Assembly: GCF_026341775.1 (NCBI RefSeq)
Contig: NZ_JAPEOB010000002.1
Location: 1,116,001 to 1,180,000, forward strand
Source of the DNA: Streptomyces sp. NBC_00654
Lineage (GTDB): Bacteria > Actinomycetota > Actinomycetes > Streptomycetales > Streptomycetaceae
DNA length: 64,000 nucleotides
Direction: 5' to 3'
In this document: one piece after another, positions 17,462-26,307 of the stretch
Layout of the letters: every line of letters starts with the position of its first letter
Position numbering within the stretch: position 1 is the first letter of the stretch
Notes under the pieces: generated by a model
Told to the model about the DNA's origin: nothing
What the model saw: only the letters and a program-made list of their open reading frames with translations
Database searches by the model: none
Position numbers and translations under genes: made by a program

Positions 17462-18290
17462 GGACCTTCCCCGCGCGGACGGCGTCCAGGAACGACAGCA
17501 CGCTCTGCTCGATGCCGCGCTGCCGGGCGACCGGCACCCAGTCGCCGCGCCGCCGCAGTGTGGGCTGCCCCTTGTGGTCGATGACGTCGGCGAGGTTCAC
17601 GACCTGGCGCTTGGTGTCCTGGCCGGAGACTTCGAGGATCTCCTCGGTCGATCCGCTGAGCCGGTTCATCAGGCCGATGGCGGTGAAACCGTCGCCGGAC
17701 AGCTGGAGCACCACGTGGTGCATCAGACCGTCGACGATCCGGGCGCGTACGGACGTGTGGTCGACGGGCCCCGGCACCAGGAAGCGCAGGGTGTCGACGA
17801 CATGGATGAAGTCGTCCAGCACCAGGGTGCGCGGGTCCTCGGGCAGCCCGACCCTGTTCTTCTGCATCAGGATCAGCTCGCGAGGGTGCTCAAGGCACTG
17901 CGCGTAGCCGGGCGCGAGCCTGCGGTTGAATCCGACGGCGAGGCTGGTGCCCCGCCGCTCGGCCAGCTCCACCAGACGCTCGGAGTCGGCGAGTCCGTAG
18001 GCGAGCGGCTTGTCGACATAGGTGGGGACACCGGCTTCCAGGAGGCGGCCGGCGATCTCCGGGTGCACCGAGGTCGGGGCGTGCACGAAGGCCGCGTCCA
18101 GATCCTGGGCGAGCAGCGAGTCGAGCGAGGTGTGACGCTGTGCGGCGGGGATCCGATGGGTCTCGGCGACCGCGTCGAGCGTGGCGGGCGTACGGGTCTG
18201 CAGATGCAGTTCGACCCCCGGCAGCATGGTCAGCACCGGCAGGTAGGCCTTCTGCGCGATGTCGCCGAGCCCGATGCAACCGACCTTCAC
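17385..18290 (-). CDS. Gfo/Idh/MocA family oxidoreductase
   Basis: 301 residues. An N-terminal Rossmann NAD(P)-binding motif (KVGCIGLGDIAQKAYLP) is followed by the family's E/D-K-P signature (YVDKPLAYG, about residues 91-99) and a C-terminal substrate domain (DDFIHVVDTLRFL). It oxidises or reduces a sugar, inositol or related hydroxyl/keto group; no substrate is evident and the next gene is unrelated. It is slightly shorter than most family members. It is convergent with lnt and overlaps it. Confidence 0.88.
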   Translation of the reverse strand: MKVGCIGLGDIAQKAYLPVLTMLPGVELHLQTRTPATLDAVAETHRIPAAQRHTSLDSLLAQDLDAAFVHAPTSVHPEIAGRLLEAGVPTYVDKPLAYGLADSERLVELAERRGTSLAVGFNRRLAPGYAQCLEHPRELILMQKNRVGLPEDPRTLVLDDFIHVVDTLRFLVPGPVDHTSVRARIVDGLMHHVVLQLSGDGFTAIGLMNRLSGSTEEILEVSGQDTKRQVVNLADVIDHKGQPTLRRRGDWVPVARQRGIEQSVLSFLDAVRAGKVLSARDALATHELCERVVRESLEQAS

Positions 18291-18480
18291 AAGGATCTCC
18301 CTATCGCTGTGTCATATGCCTGACGTGGTCCCGGCAGCATACGTGCGCCGCGGCGGCGGCCGGCCGGCGAAGCTGTCGCGGGTGCGCACGACGCGTGCGG
18401 AGGTACGCGGGGCAGGTGCGGGGCGCGCTCGGCACGCGGCCGGAAAAACGCCTGGCCACGACCTTGATCGATGGACGAGT

Positions 18481-19005
18481 ATGGCCGCCATGACTGCTGT
18501 GGAACGCTCCGAACCCGCCATCGACGCCGCCGAACGCCCCATGCTGGAGGGCTGGCTGGACTATCACCGCGAGACACTCGCCATGAAGTGCGCGGGCCTC
18601 ACCGACGCCCAGTTGCGGGAGGCGTCCGTACCGCCGTCCGCCTTCACCCTGCTCGGTCTCGTACGGCATATGGCGGAGGTCGAACGCGGCTGGTTCCGCG
18701 AGGTACTGGCCGGTGAGGACGTGGCGCTGATCTACGGCACCGACGAGGATCCGGACGGCGAGTTCCATCTCACCGAAGCCGACACCTGGGCGGAGGCGGA
18801 GGCCACCTGGCGCGCGGAGATCGCGCAGGCCCGGGAGATCGCCGCGAGGTCCGGCCTCGACGACATGTCCGTGGGGCTGAGCCGCCGGCACGGCAAGCCG
18901 TTCAACCTGCGCTGGATCTACACGCACATGATCGAGGAGTACGCCCGGCACAACGGCCACGCGGACCTGGTGCGCGAACGGATCGACGGCGCCACCGGCG
19001 CCTGA
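18481..19005 (+). CDS. DinB/DUF664 family protein
   Basis: 174 residues of the DinB-like four-helix fold in its actinobacterial DUF664 (mini-circle) form. Histidines expected at the metal site appear in GWLDYHRETLAMK, LVRHMAEVERGWF and THMIEEYARHNGH. Members are metal-dependent thiol S-transferases or of unknown function. ATG 18481 (MAAMTAVER) and ATG 18490 are both possible. It is divergent from the oxidoreductase gene with a 190-bp promoter region between them. Confidence 0.85.
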   Translation: MAAMTAVERSEPAIDAAERPMLEGWLDYHRETLAMKCAGLTDAQLREASVPPSAFTLLGLVRHMAEVERGWFREVLAGEDVALIYGTDEDPDGEFHLTEADTWAEAEATWRAEIAQAREIAARSGLDDMSVGLSRRHGKPFNLRWIYTHMIEEYARHNGHADLVRERIDGATGA

Positions 19006-19101
19006 CGGCCACCGCCACGCCGTAACGGGCGCGTCACTCGTGCGGGCCAATCCTGCCGCACCGGCCCCCCGGGCGGCCTCCCGCACAGCAGAGTTGCCCG
19101 G

Positions 19102-19593
19102 GTGCATCGAACGAGAATCACCGCGAAGCTCCTGGTGGGAGTGGCCGTCACAGCGGTCTCCGGCTGTGTGTCGGTGGAGCCCTCGGCGGATATTCCGCCG
19201 CGTCCCGGCTCCAGCAGACCGGTTCAGGACGTGACGCCGCAGATCGTGCAGCCGCCCGCCGCCCACGAGGCCCTGGAATCCTTGGAGTCGGAGTCCCTCC
19301 CGGACCCGAAGCCCTCCCCCGTTGCCTCCGCGCCGCCTTCCGCCTCCGCCCATCGGGCCCCCGCCGCAGTCCGGCGTCCCGCGCCGCTCACGCCTCGGCT
19401 GCGGGAGGCGGTGGAGTCACCGAAGCGGTGGATCCCAGGCCGGCTGCCGCGTGTCCCGCCTCCCGGGGCACGGGCCGTACCGCGTTCCCCCGGTGGCACC
19501 CCCTCGGATGTCTGCGCGCTGGGCCGGGGGTACGGGGGCTGGCCGGCCGGCAGCCCCCAGTCCAGGATCTGCGAACAGACCTACGGCGACTGA
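19102..19593 (+). CDS. small secreted lipoprotein
   Basis: 163 residues with a lipoprotein signal peptide: a basic start, a hydrophobic core and lipobox VSGC at residues 19-22. After that comes a long Pro/Ser/Ala-rich region (typical of cell-wall spanning segments) and a conserved-looking Cys-containing tail (DVCALGRGYGGW ... ICEQTYGD) in which the two Cys may form a disulfide. GTG 19102 is the start. The function is unknown. A MITE-like element begins exactly at its stop codon, so the last bases may be supplied by the insertion. Confidence 0.75.
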   Translation: MHRTRITAKLLVGVAVTAVSGCVSVEPSADIPPRPGSSRPVQDVTPQIVQPPAAHEALESLESESLPDPKPSPVASAPPSASAHRAPAAVRRPAPLTPRLREAVESPKRWIPGRLPRVPPPGARAVPRSPGGTPSDVCALGRGYGGWPAGSPQSRICEQTYGD

Positions 19594-19757
19594 GAGCCTG
19601 TCGGGTGGCCTTCGATCGGCGCGTGGACGCGGCATGGTGCGTGCGATTCCAAGGCGCCGGGATGGCCTGGTAGCTCCGCTACGAGGCCATTTCGGCAACG
19701 CCGGAAGCGTGCGTGCCAGGGCGTGGCCGCCCGATCAGAGGTCACCCGACAGGCTCT
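19593..19757. mobile_element. MITE-like element with 15-bp perfect terminal inverted repeats
   Basis: AGAGCCTGTCGGGTG at 19593-19607 is matched by its exact complement at 19743-19757, extending to 18 bp with one mismatch. The 165-bp interior has no ORF but contains a second hairpin (ATGGCCTGGTAGC ... GCTACGAGGCCAT). That is the layout of a non-autonomous MITE mobilised by an IS transposase elsewhere. No clear target duplication is visible. Confidence 0.75.
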
Positions 19758-19781
19758 GAGCCCACGGCCCGGCCCGGGGGG

Positions 19782-20252
19782 TCATCGCTGCCGCATCCGC
19801 ACCTCCAGCCGGTCGATGGCGGCGCGGACCCCTCCGCCGTGCCCGCCGTCCGCGAGGCCGTCGGCGGCGGCCCTGGCCCGGTGCAGATGGATCCGGGCCG
19901 CCTCGGGGCGCTGGAGCTTCAGATAGTCCGCCGCGAGGCTGAGATGCAGTGAGGGGGAGAAGGACCGCACCGCCACGGCGTCCCGGTGTTCCGCCGCACG
20001 CTCGCCGCTCAGCTCCTCCGCGGCCGTCAACGCCCGCAGGTCCCAGGCCAGTTCATCACCCGGGTCGTCCTGGGTGTCGGCCATGTAGTGCGCGAGGGTG
20101 CAGCGGTGGAGGGCGTCGCCGTCCTCACCGATCTCCGACCAGAGGGCGCCGAAGCGGTTCCGGGCCTCCTCCCGGTCACCGCCGTGGAGCAGCATGACCG
20201 CCTGGCCGATCCTGGTCGTGACGGCGTCCGGGGACGCCTCCTGCCGCTCCAC
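19782..20252 (-). CDS. tetratricopeptide-like conserved hypothetical protein
   Basis: 156 residues, almost all helical, with helix pairs resembling tetratricopeptide units (QAVMLLHGGDREEARNRFGALW, then LHLSLAADYLKLQRPEAARIHLHRA). It is likely a small protein-binding scaffold in the cytoplasm. GTG 20252 is used because GAGGGAG lies about 10 bases upstream; the frame stays open further upstream, so a longer form is possible. A 35-bp palindrome sits in the upstream region. Confidence 0.7.
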   Translation of the reverse strand: MERQEASPDAVTTRIGQAVMLLHGGDREEARNRFGALWSEIGEDGDALHRCTLAHYMADTQDDPGDELAWDLRALTAAEELSGERAAEHRDAVAVRSFSPSLHLSLAADYLKLQRPEAARIHLHRARAAADGLADGGHGGGVRAAIDRLEVRMRQR

Positions 20253-20367
20253 CACTGCGCTCTCCCTCGTGCCCCGTACCGCCGGTCGCGGTCGTGCCGG
20301 CACCGAGGGCCGTCCCGTAGTCCCTGACGGGCGCACGACGACGGCCACGGCACCGCGCGGAGTTGTC

Positions 20368-20402
20368 GGAACATCCGCATACGTCCAGTATGCGGACGTT
20401 CC
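20368..20402. promoter_or_regulatory. 35-bp palindromic operator-like site
   Basis: GGAACATCCGCATAC and GTATGCGGACGTTCC are complementary with one mismatch and are separated by GTCCA. It is 116 bp upstream of the start at 20252 and 121 bp downstream of the ung stop, so a repressor or activator site for the downstream gene is more likely than a terminator. The palindrome contains TATGCGGA half sites of unknown specificity. Confidence 0.55.
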
Positions 20403-20522
20403 TCCGCCGTGCGGTGCACCCGCATCCGCCGCCGCGCGCCGGTCCGCCGGGGAGGGCACGACGTCCCGGCCGCAGCCGTCACCGTTCCCGCCGAGGCGTG
20501 GACGGCGGCCCGCCGGCCGGGC

Positions 20523-21206
20523 TCAGCCCAGGTCGGGGATGCGCCAGTCGATCGGCTCGTGCCCCTGGGCGGCGACCGCCTCATTGATCTGGGTGAAGGG
20601 ACGCGAGCCGAAGAACTTCTTCGCCGAGAGCGGTGAGGGATGTGCTCCCTTCACCACCACATGGCGCTCCTCGTCGATCAGCGGAAGCTTCTTCTGGGCG
20701 TAGTTGCCCCAGAGGACGAAGACCGCCGGGTCGGGGCGCGAGGCCACCGCGCGGATCACCGCGTCGGTGATCTTCTCCCAGCCCTTCCCCTTGTGCGAGT
20801 TGGCCTCACCGGCCCGTACCGTCAGCACGGCGTTGAGCAGGAGGACACCCTGCTCGGCCCACGGCATCAGATACCCGTTGTCCGGGACCGGCAGGCCCAG
20901 CTCCTCCTTCATCTCCTTGTAGATGTTGCGCAGCGAGGGCGGGGTCTTGACCCCCGGGCGCACGGAGAAGCACAGCCCGTGCCCCTGGCCCTCGCCGTGA
21001 TACGGGTCCTGGCCCAGGATGAGGACCTTCACCCGGTCGTACGGAGTGGCGTCCAGCGCGGCGAAGACCTGCTCGCTCGGCGGATACACCGGCCCCTTGG
21101 CCCGCTCTTCCTCGACGAAGTCCGCCAGCTCCTTGACGTACGGCTTCTGCAGCTCTTCGCCGAGGACGCCGCGCCAGGACTCGGGCAGCAGGTCGGTGTC
21201 GGTCAC
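20523..21206 (-). CDS. ung: uracil-DNA glycosylase (family 1)
   Basis: 227 residues. It removes uracil from DNA in base excision repair. The water-activating motif GQDPYHGEGQAHG-type (here GQDPYHGEGQGHG, about residues 65-77) and the minor-groove loop HPSPLSAKKFFGSRPF are intact. GTG 21206 gives the expected length and has GGAGG at good spacing; GTG 21212 would place the ribosome site too close. It is monocistronic with a short gap to the lipoprotein gene upstream. Confidence 0.95.
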   Translation of the reverse strand: MTDTDLLPESWRGVLGEELQKPYVKELADFVEEERAKGPVYPPSEQVFAALDATPYDRVKVLILGQDPYHGEGQGHGLCFSVRPGVKTPPSLRNIYKEMKEELGLPVPDNGYLMPWAEQGVLLLNAVLTVRAGEANSHKGKGWEKITDAVIRAVASRPDPAVFVLWGNYAQKKLPLIDEERHVVVKGAHPSPLSAKKFFGSRPFTQINEAVAAQGHEPIDWRIPDLG

Positions 21207-21282
21207 GTCCACAACCTCCGGTAAGCAATCAGTTCTTGACCACAGAACCTACCGGGCACCACTGACAACGGGCGTTCGAGGC

Positions 21283-22869
21283 CTACCAGCTGGTCTTGCG
21301 GTACAGCTCCCACAGCTGCATGACGGTCTGCGGGTCCAGTGCGCGCTCGCCGCCTCCGATGTCCTCGCCGGAGGCGACGTACAGCTTGCCCTGCCACAGC
21401 GGCAGCAGCCGGACGTCCTCCACCAGGATCTCCTGGGCCCGTTCGAACTGCTTGCTGACCGCGCCCCGGTCGCTCTCCTGCCGCGTGGAGGGGATCAGCT
21501 GCTCATTGATCTCCTTGTTCATGTACGGGGTCCCGGTGACGCTCTCCTTGCCCATGAAGGGGGCGATGAAGTTGTCGGGGTCCGGGAAGTCGGGGAACCA
21601 GCCCCGGCCGAAGACGGGGTACTCCCCCTTGGTGAAGCCCTCCTGGAAGTCCGTCCACGGCTCGCCCTTGAGCGTGATGTCGAAGAGGCCCGAATCCTCC
21701 AGCTGGCGCTGGAGCTCCTCGAACTCGGGCTCCGTGGAGGAGCCGTACCGGTCGGTGGTGTACCAGAAGGTCATCTTGACCGGCTTGGTGATGCCCGCGT
21801 CGGTCAGGATCCTCTTGGCCTTCTTCACGTCCGGGTCGCCGAAGGTGTCGAAGAAGCTGGTGGTGTGTCCGGCGATGCCCTTGGGGACCATGGAGTACAG
21901 CGGCTCGGCGGTGCCCCGGTAGACCTTGGCGACCAGCTCGTCCCGGTTCACGAGGTGCGCGATGGCCTTGCGGACGGCGGGCTTTCCGGCGGCCTCGTCC
22001 TTCGGGTTGAAGACGAGGAAGCGGATGTCGGCGCCGACCGTCTCGACGATCTGGAGTCCGTCGTTGTCGGCCTTGTTGTCCTCCAGGCTGACGACCTCCT
22101 CGGCGGTCAGACCCCGGTAGATCGCGTCGATCTTCTTCTTCTTGAGCGCGGTCACCAGCTGCGCGGATTCCTTGAAGTACTGGACGGTGACCGCGTTGTT
22201 CTTGCGGTTGGCGAAGCCCTTGTAGTCGGGGTTCTTCGTCATCTCCGACGCGACCCTGGGCTTGTAGGAGTCCAGGAGGTACGGGCCGGAGCCGGTGACC
22301 TTGCCGTCGTCGCGGAGCTTGTCCTTGGGGTAGTCACCGGGCGCGACGAGCGACATCGCGGGGGTGGCCAGGATGAAGGGGAACGTGGCGTCCGACTTGT
22401 TGAGGTGGAAGACGACGGTGTCGTCGCCCTTGGTCTCCACCCGGTCGAGGGAGCCGAGCATGCCGATGGGGCCGCCCTTGACCTTCAGATTCACGATCCG
22501 GTCGATGCTGTACTTCACGGCCTCGGCGTCGAGCCTCTCGCCGTTGGAGAACTTCAGCCCCCTGCGGAGCGTGCACCGGTAGGCCATGCTCGTGGCATCG
22601 GTGAACTTGCAGTTCTCCGCGGCGTCGGGCTCGGGGGTGGTGGTGCCGGTGGGGAAGCTGACCAGCGTCTGGAAGACGTTTCGCATCAGCTCCCACGAGT
22701 TGTCCCAGGCGGCCGCCGGATCCAGGGTCGAGGGCGAGCTCGTCGAGCCGACGACGATCTTCTGGTCGGTGTCCGAGTCGCTGCCGGAGAGCAGACCGCA
22801 GCCGGCCAGCAAAGAAAGGGAAGCAAGGGCTGCAGCAGCCTGCAGACTGGCCCGGTAGAACACGTGCAC
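21283..22869 (-). CDS. peptide/oligopeptide ABC transporter substrate-binding lipoprotein
   Basis: 528 residues. Signal peptide with lipobox LLAGC near residue 24, then an SBP_bac_5 domain. Features are SSPSTLDPAAAWDNSWELMRNVF near the N-terminus, the RRGLKFSNGERLDAEAVKYS ligand-domain signature and a C-terminal QGKLYVASGEDIGG. It binds peptides or similar solutes outside the membrane for an ABC importer. No permease or ATPase gene is adjacent, so it is an orphan or works with a transporter encoded elsewhere. Confidence 0.92.
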   Translation of the reverse strand: MHVFYRASLQAAAALASLSLLAGCGLLSGSDSDTDQKIVVGSTSSPSTLDPAAAWDNSWELMRNVFQTLVSFPTGTTTPEPDAAENCKFTDATSMAYRCTLRRGLKFSNGERLDAEAVKYSIDRIVNLKVKGGPIGMLGSLDRVETKGDDTVVFHLNKSDATFPFILATPAMSLVAPGDYPKDKLRDDGKVTGSGPYLLDSYKPRVASEMTKNPDYKGFANRKNNAVTVQYFKESAQLVTALKKKKIDAIYRGLTAEEVVSLEDNKADNDGLQIVETVGADIRFLVFNPKDEAAGKPAVRKAIAHLVNRDELVAKVYRGTAEPLYSMVPKGIAGHTTSFFDTFGDPDVKKAKRILTDAGITKPVKMTFWYTTDRYGSSTEPEFEELQRQLEDSGLFDITLKGEPWTDFQEGFTKGEYPVFGRGWFPDFPDPDNFIAPFMGKESVTGTPYMNKEINEQLIPSTRQESDRGAVSKQFERAQEILVEDVRLLPLWQGKLYVASGEDIGGGERALDPQTVMQLWELYRKTSW

Positions 22870-22981
22870 GCTCCTCGATCAGCCATGGGTCGGCAGACCA
22901 TACCGCAGCGCCCCACCGGGTCAATCCTCAGGCCCGGCAGGGCACTTGAGTCAATCAGGGCGAAACCGGTTCAGGCCTCTC

Positions 22982-23737
22982 TCAGCCCACGCCCGCGTTC
23001 AGGAGAATCCCGCCGTCGACCACCAGGGTCTGTCCGGTGATCCAGTCGGACTGCCCGGAGGTGAGGAAGGCCGCGGCACCACCGATGTCCTGCGGCGCTC
23101 CGAGCCGGCCGAGCGGGTAGGAGGCGACCACCTCCGCCTCGCGGCCCTCGTAGAGCGCCTCGGCGAACTTGGTCCTGACCACGGCGGGAGCGATCGAGTT
23201 GACCCGGACGACCGGTGCGAACTCGTGCGCCAGCTGGAGGGTCAGGTTGACCATGGCCGCCTTGCTCATGCCGTACGCGCCGACGAAGGGCGAGGCGGAG
23301 ATACCGGCGACCGAGGCGATGTTGACGATCGCCCCGCCGTTCTCCTTCTGCCAGGCCTTCCAGGTCTGCTGGGCGAAGCCCAGCGCCGAGATCACATTGG
23401 TCTCGTAGACCTTGCGGACGACGTTGAGGTCGAGTTCGGCGATCGGGCCGAAGACCGGGTTCGTCCCCGCGTTGTTGACGAGGAAGTCGACCCGGCCGAA
23501 CGTCTCCATGACCCGCTCGACGGCCGCCGCCCGGTGGGCCTCGTCGTGGGCCTTGCCGGCGATCGCGATGACCCTGTCCGAGCCGAGCCGCTCCACGGCC
23601 TCCTTGAGGGCGTCCTCGCCGCGGCCCGTGATGCACACCCGGTCGCCGCGGGCGACGAACGCCTCGGCGATGCCGTAGCCGATACCCCGGCTGGCGCCCG
23701 TGATGAGGGCGACCTTCCCGCTGTCCTGCACCGTCAT
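22982..23737 (-). CDS. short-chain dehydrogenase/reductase
   Basis: 251 residues, classical SDR. Cofactor motif TGASRGIG at residues 14-21, NNAG motif (FLVNNAGTNP), catalytic Ser in NIASVAGIS, YGMSK catalytic Tyr-Lys, and C-terminal VDGG. It reduces or oxidises a keto/hydroxy acyl or alcohol substrate with NAD(P)H. It follows the fabG-type gene by 20 bp on the same strand, so they form an operon. Confidence 0.92.
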   Translation of the reverse strand: MTVQDSGKVALITGASRGIGYGIAEAFVARGDRVCITGRGEDALKEAVERLGSDRVIAIAGKAHDEAHRAAAVERVMETFGRVDFLVNNAGTNPVFGPIAELDLNVVRKVYETNVISALGFAQQTWKAWQKENGGAIVNIASVAGISASPFVGAYGMSKAAMVNLTLQLAHEFAPVVRVNSIAPAVVRTKFAEALYEGREAEVVASYPLGRLGAPQDIGGAAAFLTSGQSDWITGQTLVVDGGILLNAGVG

Positions 23738-23757
23738 GATGTCCGTTGCCCTTCGGG

Positions 23758-24519
23758 TCAGTTGAGGGGTCCGCCGGCCACGTACATGACCTGCCCGGAG
23801 ACGAACCCGGCGTCCTCGCCCGTGAAGAAGGCGATGGCGTTGGCGATGTCCTCGGGGCGGCCGACACGCTGCACCGGGATCTGGGTGGCCGCGGCGGCCT
23901 GGAACTCCTCGAAGCCCATGCCGACCCGGGCCGCGGTCTGCGCGGTCATCTCGGTGACGATGAAGCCCGGGGCGACGGCGTTGGCGGTGACGCCGAACTT
24001 GCCGAGCTCCTTGGCCAGGGTCTTGGTGAAGCCCTGGAGGCCCGCCTTCACGGCGGAGTAGTTCGCCTGCCCGCGGTTGCCGAGCGCCGAGGAGGAGGAC
24101 AGTGAGACGATGCGGCCGAACTTGGCCTCCACCATGTGCGACTGGACCGCCTTCGCCATCAGGAACGCGCCCTTGAGGTGCACGTTCATCACAAGGTCCC
24201 AGTCCAGCTCACTCATCTTGAAGAGCAGGTTGTCGCGGAGCACGCCCGCGTTGTTGACGAGAATGGTCGGGGCGCCCAGCTCGGCGGCCACCCGCGCGAC
24301 GGCGGCCTCCACCTGGGCGCTGTCCGACACGTCGCAGCCGACGGCGAGGGCGGTGCCCCCGGCGGCCGTGATCTTCTCGACCGTGTCCTCGCAGGCCGCC
24401 TCGTCGAGGTCGAGTACGGCCACGGCGCGGCCCTCGGCCGCCAGGCGTACAGCGGTGGCGGCGCCAATGCCCCGCGCCGCTCCCGTCACGATGGCGACAC
24501 GCTGCTCGGTGGTGGACAT
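23758..24519 (-). CDS. 3-oxoacyl-ACP reductase-like SDR (FabG family)
   Basis: 253 residues. TGAARGIGAAT cofactor loop, NNAGVLRDNLLFKM, catalytic Ser/Tyr/Lys in SLSSSSALGNRGQANYSAVKAG, and the Arg-Asn elements typical of FabG (NVHLKGAF). It probably reduces a 3-oxoacyl thioester. It is the first gene of a two-gene operon. A palindrome resembling a TetR-family operator lies about 90 bp upstream. Confidence 0.9.
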   Translation of the reverse strand: MSTTEQRVAIVTGAARGIGAATAVRLAAEGRAVAVLDLDEAACEDTVEKITAAGGTALAVGCDVSDSAQVEAAVARVAAELGAPTILVNNAGVLRDNLLFKMSELDWDLVMNVHLKGAFLMAKAVQSHMVEAKFGRIVSLSSSSALGNRGQANYSAVKAGLQGFTKTLAKELGKFGVTANAVAPGFIVTEMTAQTAARVGMGFEEFQAAAATQIPVQRVGRPEDIANAIAFFTGEDAGFVSGQVMYVAGGPLN

Positions 24520-24606
24520 GCTTGGTTCTCCTCGCCCTTGGATCGCGGCTCAGCGGACGTCGGGACAGTCCTGGAGCACGCGTTCCCTGACAGAAGAGTC
24601 CCGATG

Positions 24607-24624
24607 ACTGAGCAACCGCTTAGT
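24607..24624. promoter_or_regulatory. TetR-type palindrome upstream of the SDR operon
   Basis: ACTGAGCAACCGCTTAGT is an imperfect palindrome (ACTnAGC / GCTTAGT arms) 88 bp before the fabG-type start. Sites of this AAGCG(N)TTGCT style are common TetR-family operators before lipid-metabolism genes in actinobacteria. No regulator gene is adjacent. Confidence 0.5.
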
Positions 24625-24748
24625 ACCTTCAGCAGACGAGACGCTAGAAGCCCCGGCACCCGGTGTCAACGGCCCACGGGAACAGTGGCCGCATGTCACA
24701 CCCGACGGGGTGGCTCCGCACGTCTCCGGGCCACCGGGCCGGGACCGG

Positions 24749-25132
24749 TCAGCGCACCAGCAGGTCGAGCAGCCGGTCGACCTCCCCCGCCGGGTCCAGG
24801 GTGAGGCCGCTGTGCACGGCACCCGGCTGGACGACCGTGGAGCGCGGCGCGATCAGCCAGCGGAAGCGCCGCCCGGCGTCGTCGCCCGCCGCCTGCCCGG
24901 CCCCTTCGCCGCCGCCGCAGACCCCCTCGACCGCGCGCAGGGCGGCCCGTACCCCGACGACGTCGGCGTCCGGGTCCAGTGCCTTCAGCTTGTTCTCGTC
25001 GAGGTGCGTACGGGCCGCCACGAAGGACTTGGCCCGGCAGTACACAAGGACACCCGCGTTGAAGCACTCACCGCGCTCGACCCGCGGGACCACCCGCAGC
25101 AGCGCGTACTCGAAGACATCGCGCTCGCTCAT
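24749..25132 (-). CDS. DUF3037 family protein
   Basis: 127 residues matching the DUF3037 pattern: FEYALLRVVPRVERGECFNAGV and VLVYCRAKSF near the N-terminus, and a C-terminal helix (AGEVDRLLDLLVR). The function is unknown. Its ATG overlaps the stop of the HipA-like kinase gene, and this pairing with a HipA-family kinase recurs in bacteria, so the two probably act together. Confidence 0.85.
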   Translation of the reverse strand: MSERDVFEYALLRVVPRVERGECFNAGVLVYCRAKSFVAARTHLDENKLKALDPDADVVGVRAALRAVEGVCGGGEGAGQAAGDDAGRRFRWLIAPRSTVVQPGAVHSGLTLDPAGEVDRLLDLLVR

Positions 25133-26028
25133 CGGCCGTTCTCCTCGCCGCTCCGCGCGGCACTGTTCCGGCCGGCCCCGCTCTGCGCGACGCGGTCCTT
25201 CTTCGTCGGGTGGGGCCAGGGAGCGAGGTGATCGGTGAGCCAGCCCGGGGCCCTGGAGGGGGTGGTCCTGGTGGGGGCGTCCAGCGTGATCCGCTCATGG
25301 ACCGTGGCGGCGCGCGCCAGCAGCGGCCGCACATACGCCCGGCGCAGCTCGTCCGTCGAGCCGAAGCCGGGCTCGTCGGTCAGCCAGGCGTCCGGCACAT
25401 CGGCGGTGACCTCGGTGAGCAGCTCCTCGGTGACGAGCGGGGCGAGCGCGGCGGCCGCGGCCGCGATGTCCGGCCCGAAGGGCGCGAGGACGTGGTCGGA
25501 GGCGTTGTAGGGCTTGGCCGCCGATGCCTCCGCACCCGGCCAGTTGTGGTGCCAGATCATGGTGGCGCCGTGGTCGATCAGCCAGGGGTCACCGTGCCAG
25601 ACCAGCATGTTGGGGTTCCGCCACGACCGGTCGACGTTGTTGATCAGCGCGTCGAACCACACGATCCGCCCGGCCTCCACCGGGTCCACCTCGTACGCCA
25701 GCGGATCGAATCCGAGCGAGCCGGGCAGATAGTCCATGCCGAGATTCAGCCCGCCGCTCGCCTTGAGCAGCTCCTGCACCTCCTGGTCCGGCTCCCCGAG
25801 CCCGATCACGGGGTCGAGCTGGATGGTCACCAGCTCGGGGACCCGCAGCCCCAGCCTGCGGCCGAGCTCCCCGCAGATGACCTCCGCGACGAGGGTCTTG
25901 CGGCCCTGGCCCGCGCCGGTGAACTTCATGACGTACGTACCGAGATCGTCGGCCTCGACGATGCCCGGGAGCGAGCCGCCCTCACGCAGGGGCGTGACAT
26001 AGCGGGTCGCCGTGACTTCTGTCAGCAT
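25129..26028 (-). CDS. HipA-like kinase family protein
   Basis: 299 residues. It has the minimal HipA/PI3-4-kinase-like layout: YVMKFTGAGQGRKTLVAEVI with the ATP lysine, WFDALINNVDRSWRNPNML containing the catalytic Asp-Asn pair (IVWFDALINNVDR), and WLIDHGATMIWHHN carrying the metal Asp. There is no HipB antitoxin next to it; instead it is coupled to DUF3037. A Ser/Thr-type kinase or aminoglycoside-kinase-like role is possible; no substrate is known. Confidence 0.85.
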   Translation of the reverse strand: MLTEVTATRYVTPLREGGSLPGIVEADDLGTYVMKFTGAGQGRKTLVAEVICGELGRRLGLRVPELVTIQLDPVIGLGEPDQEVQELLKASGGLNLGMDYLPGSLGFDPLAYEVDPVEAGRIVWFDALINNVDRSWRNPNMLVWHGDPWLIDHGATMIWHHNWPGAEASAAKPYNASDHVLAPFGPDIAAAAAALAPLVTEELLTEVTADVPDAWLTDEPGFGSTDELRRAYVRPLLARAATVHERITLDAPTRTTPSRAPGWLTDHLAPWPHPTKKDRVAQSGAGRNSAARSGEENGR

Positions 26029-26307
26029 TTCCCCAGGCTATACGGCGCGGCTCCCTGCGAATCCGCACCCGAGTTCGGAATGGCAGGAAGCCGCGCGCGG
26101 CGCTCCTGGTTCAGCTGGGTCTTCGGCGCTCCCCCTCCGCCGGGCGGCGCTTCCGGTCATCTTCCTGAATTCCCTCTGGAATCAGCCCCGCAGCCCCCGC
26201 CCAGGGTCAGGCCGAGATCCAACCCGGCGGTCGGCTCGGTCATCCCGGGGTGGAGATCTCAGAAGCGCGGGCTCCATCGTGTCCGTATCCGGATGAGAGG
26301 TGTCACA

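Noticed and set aside
21019..23040. 673-codon plus-strand frame opposite ung and the peptide-binding lipoprotein
   Set aside because: Antisense shadow caused by high GC; real genes on the minus strand are intact.
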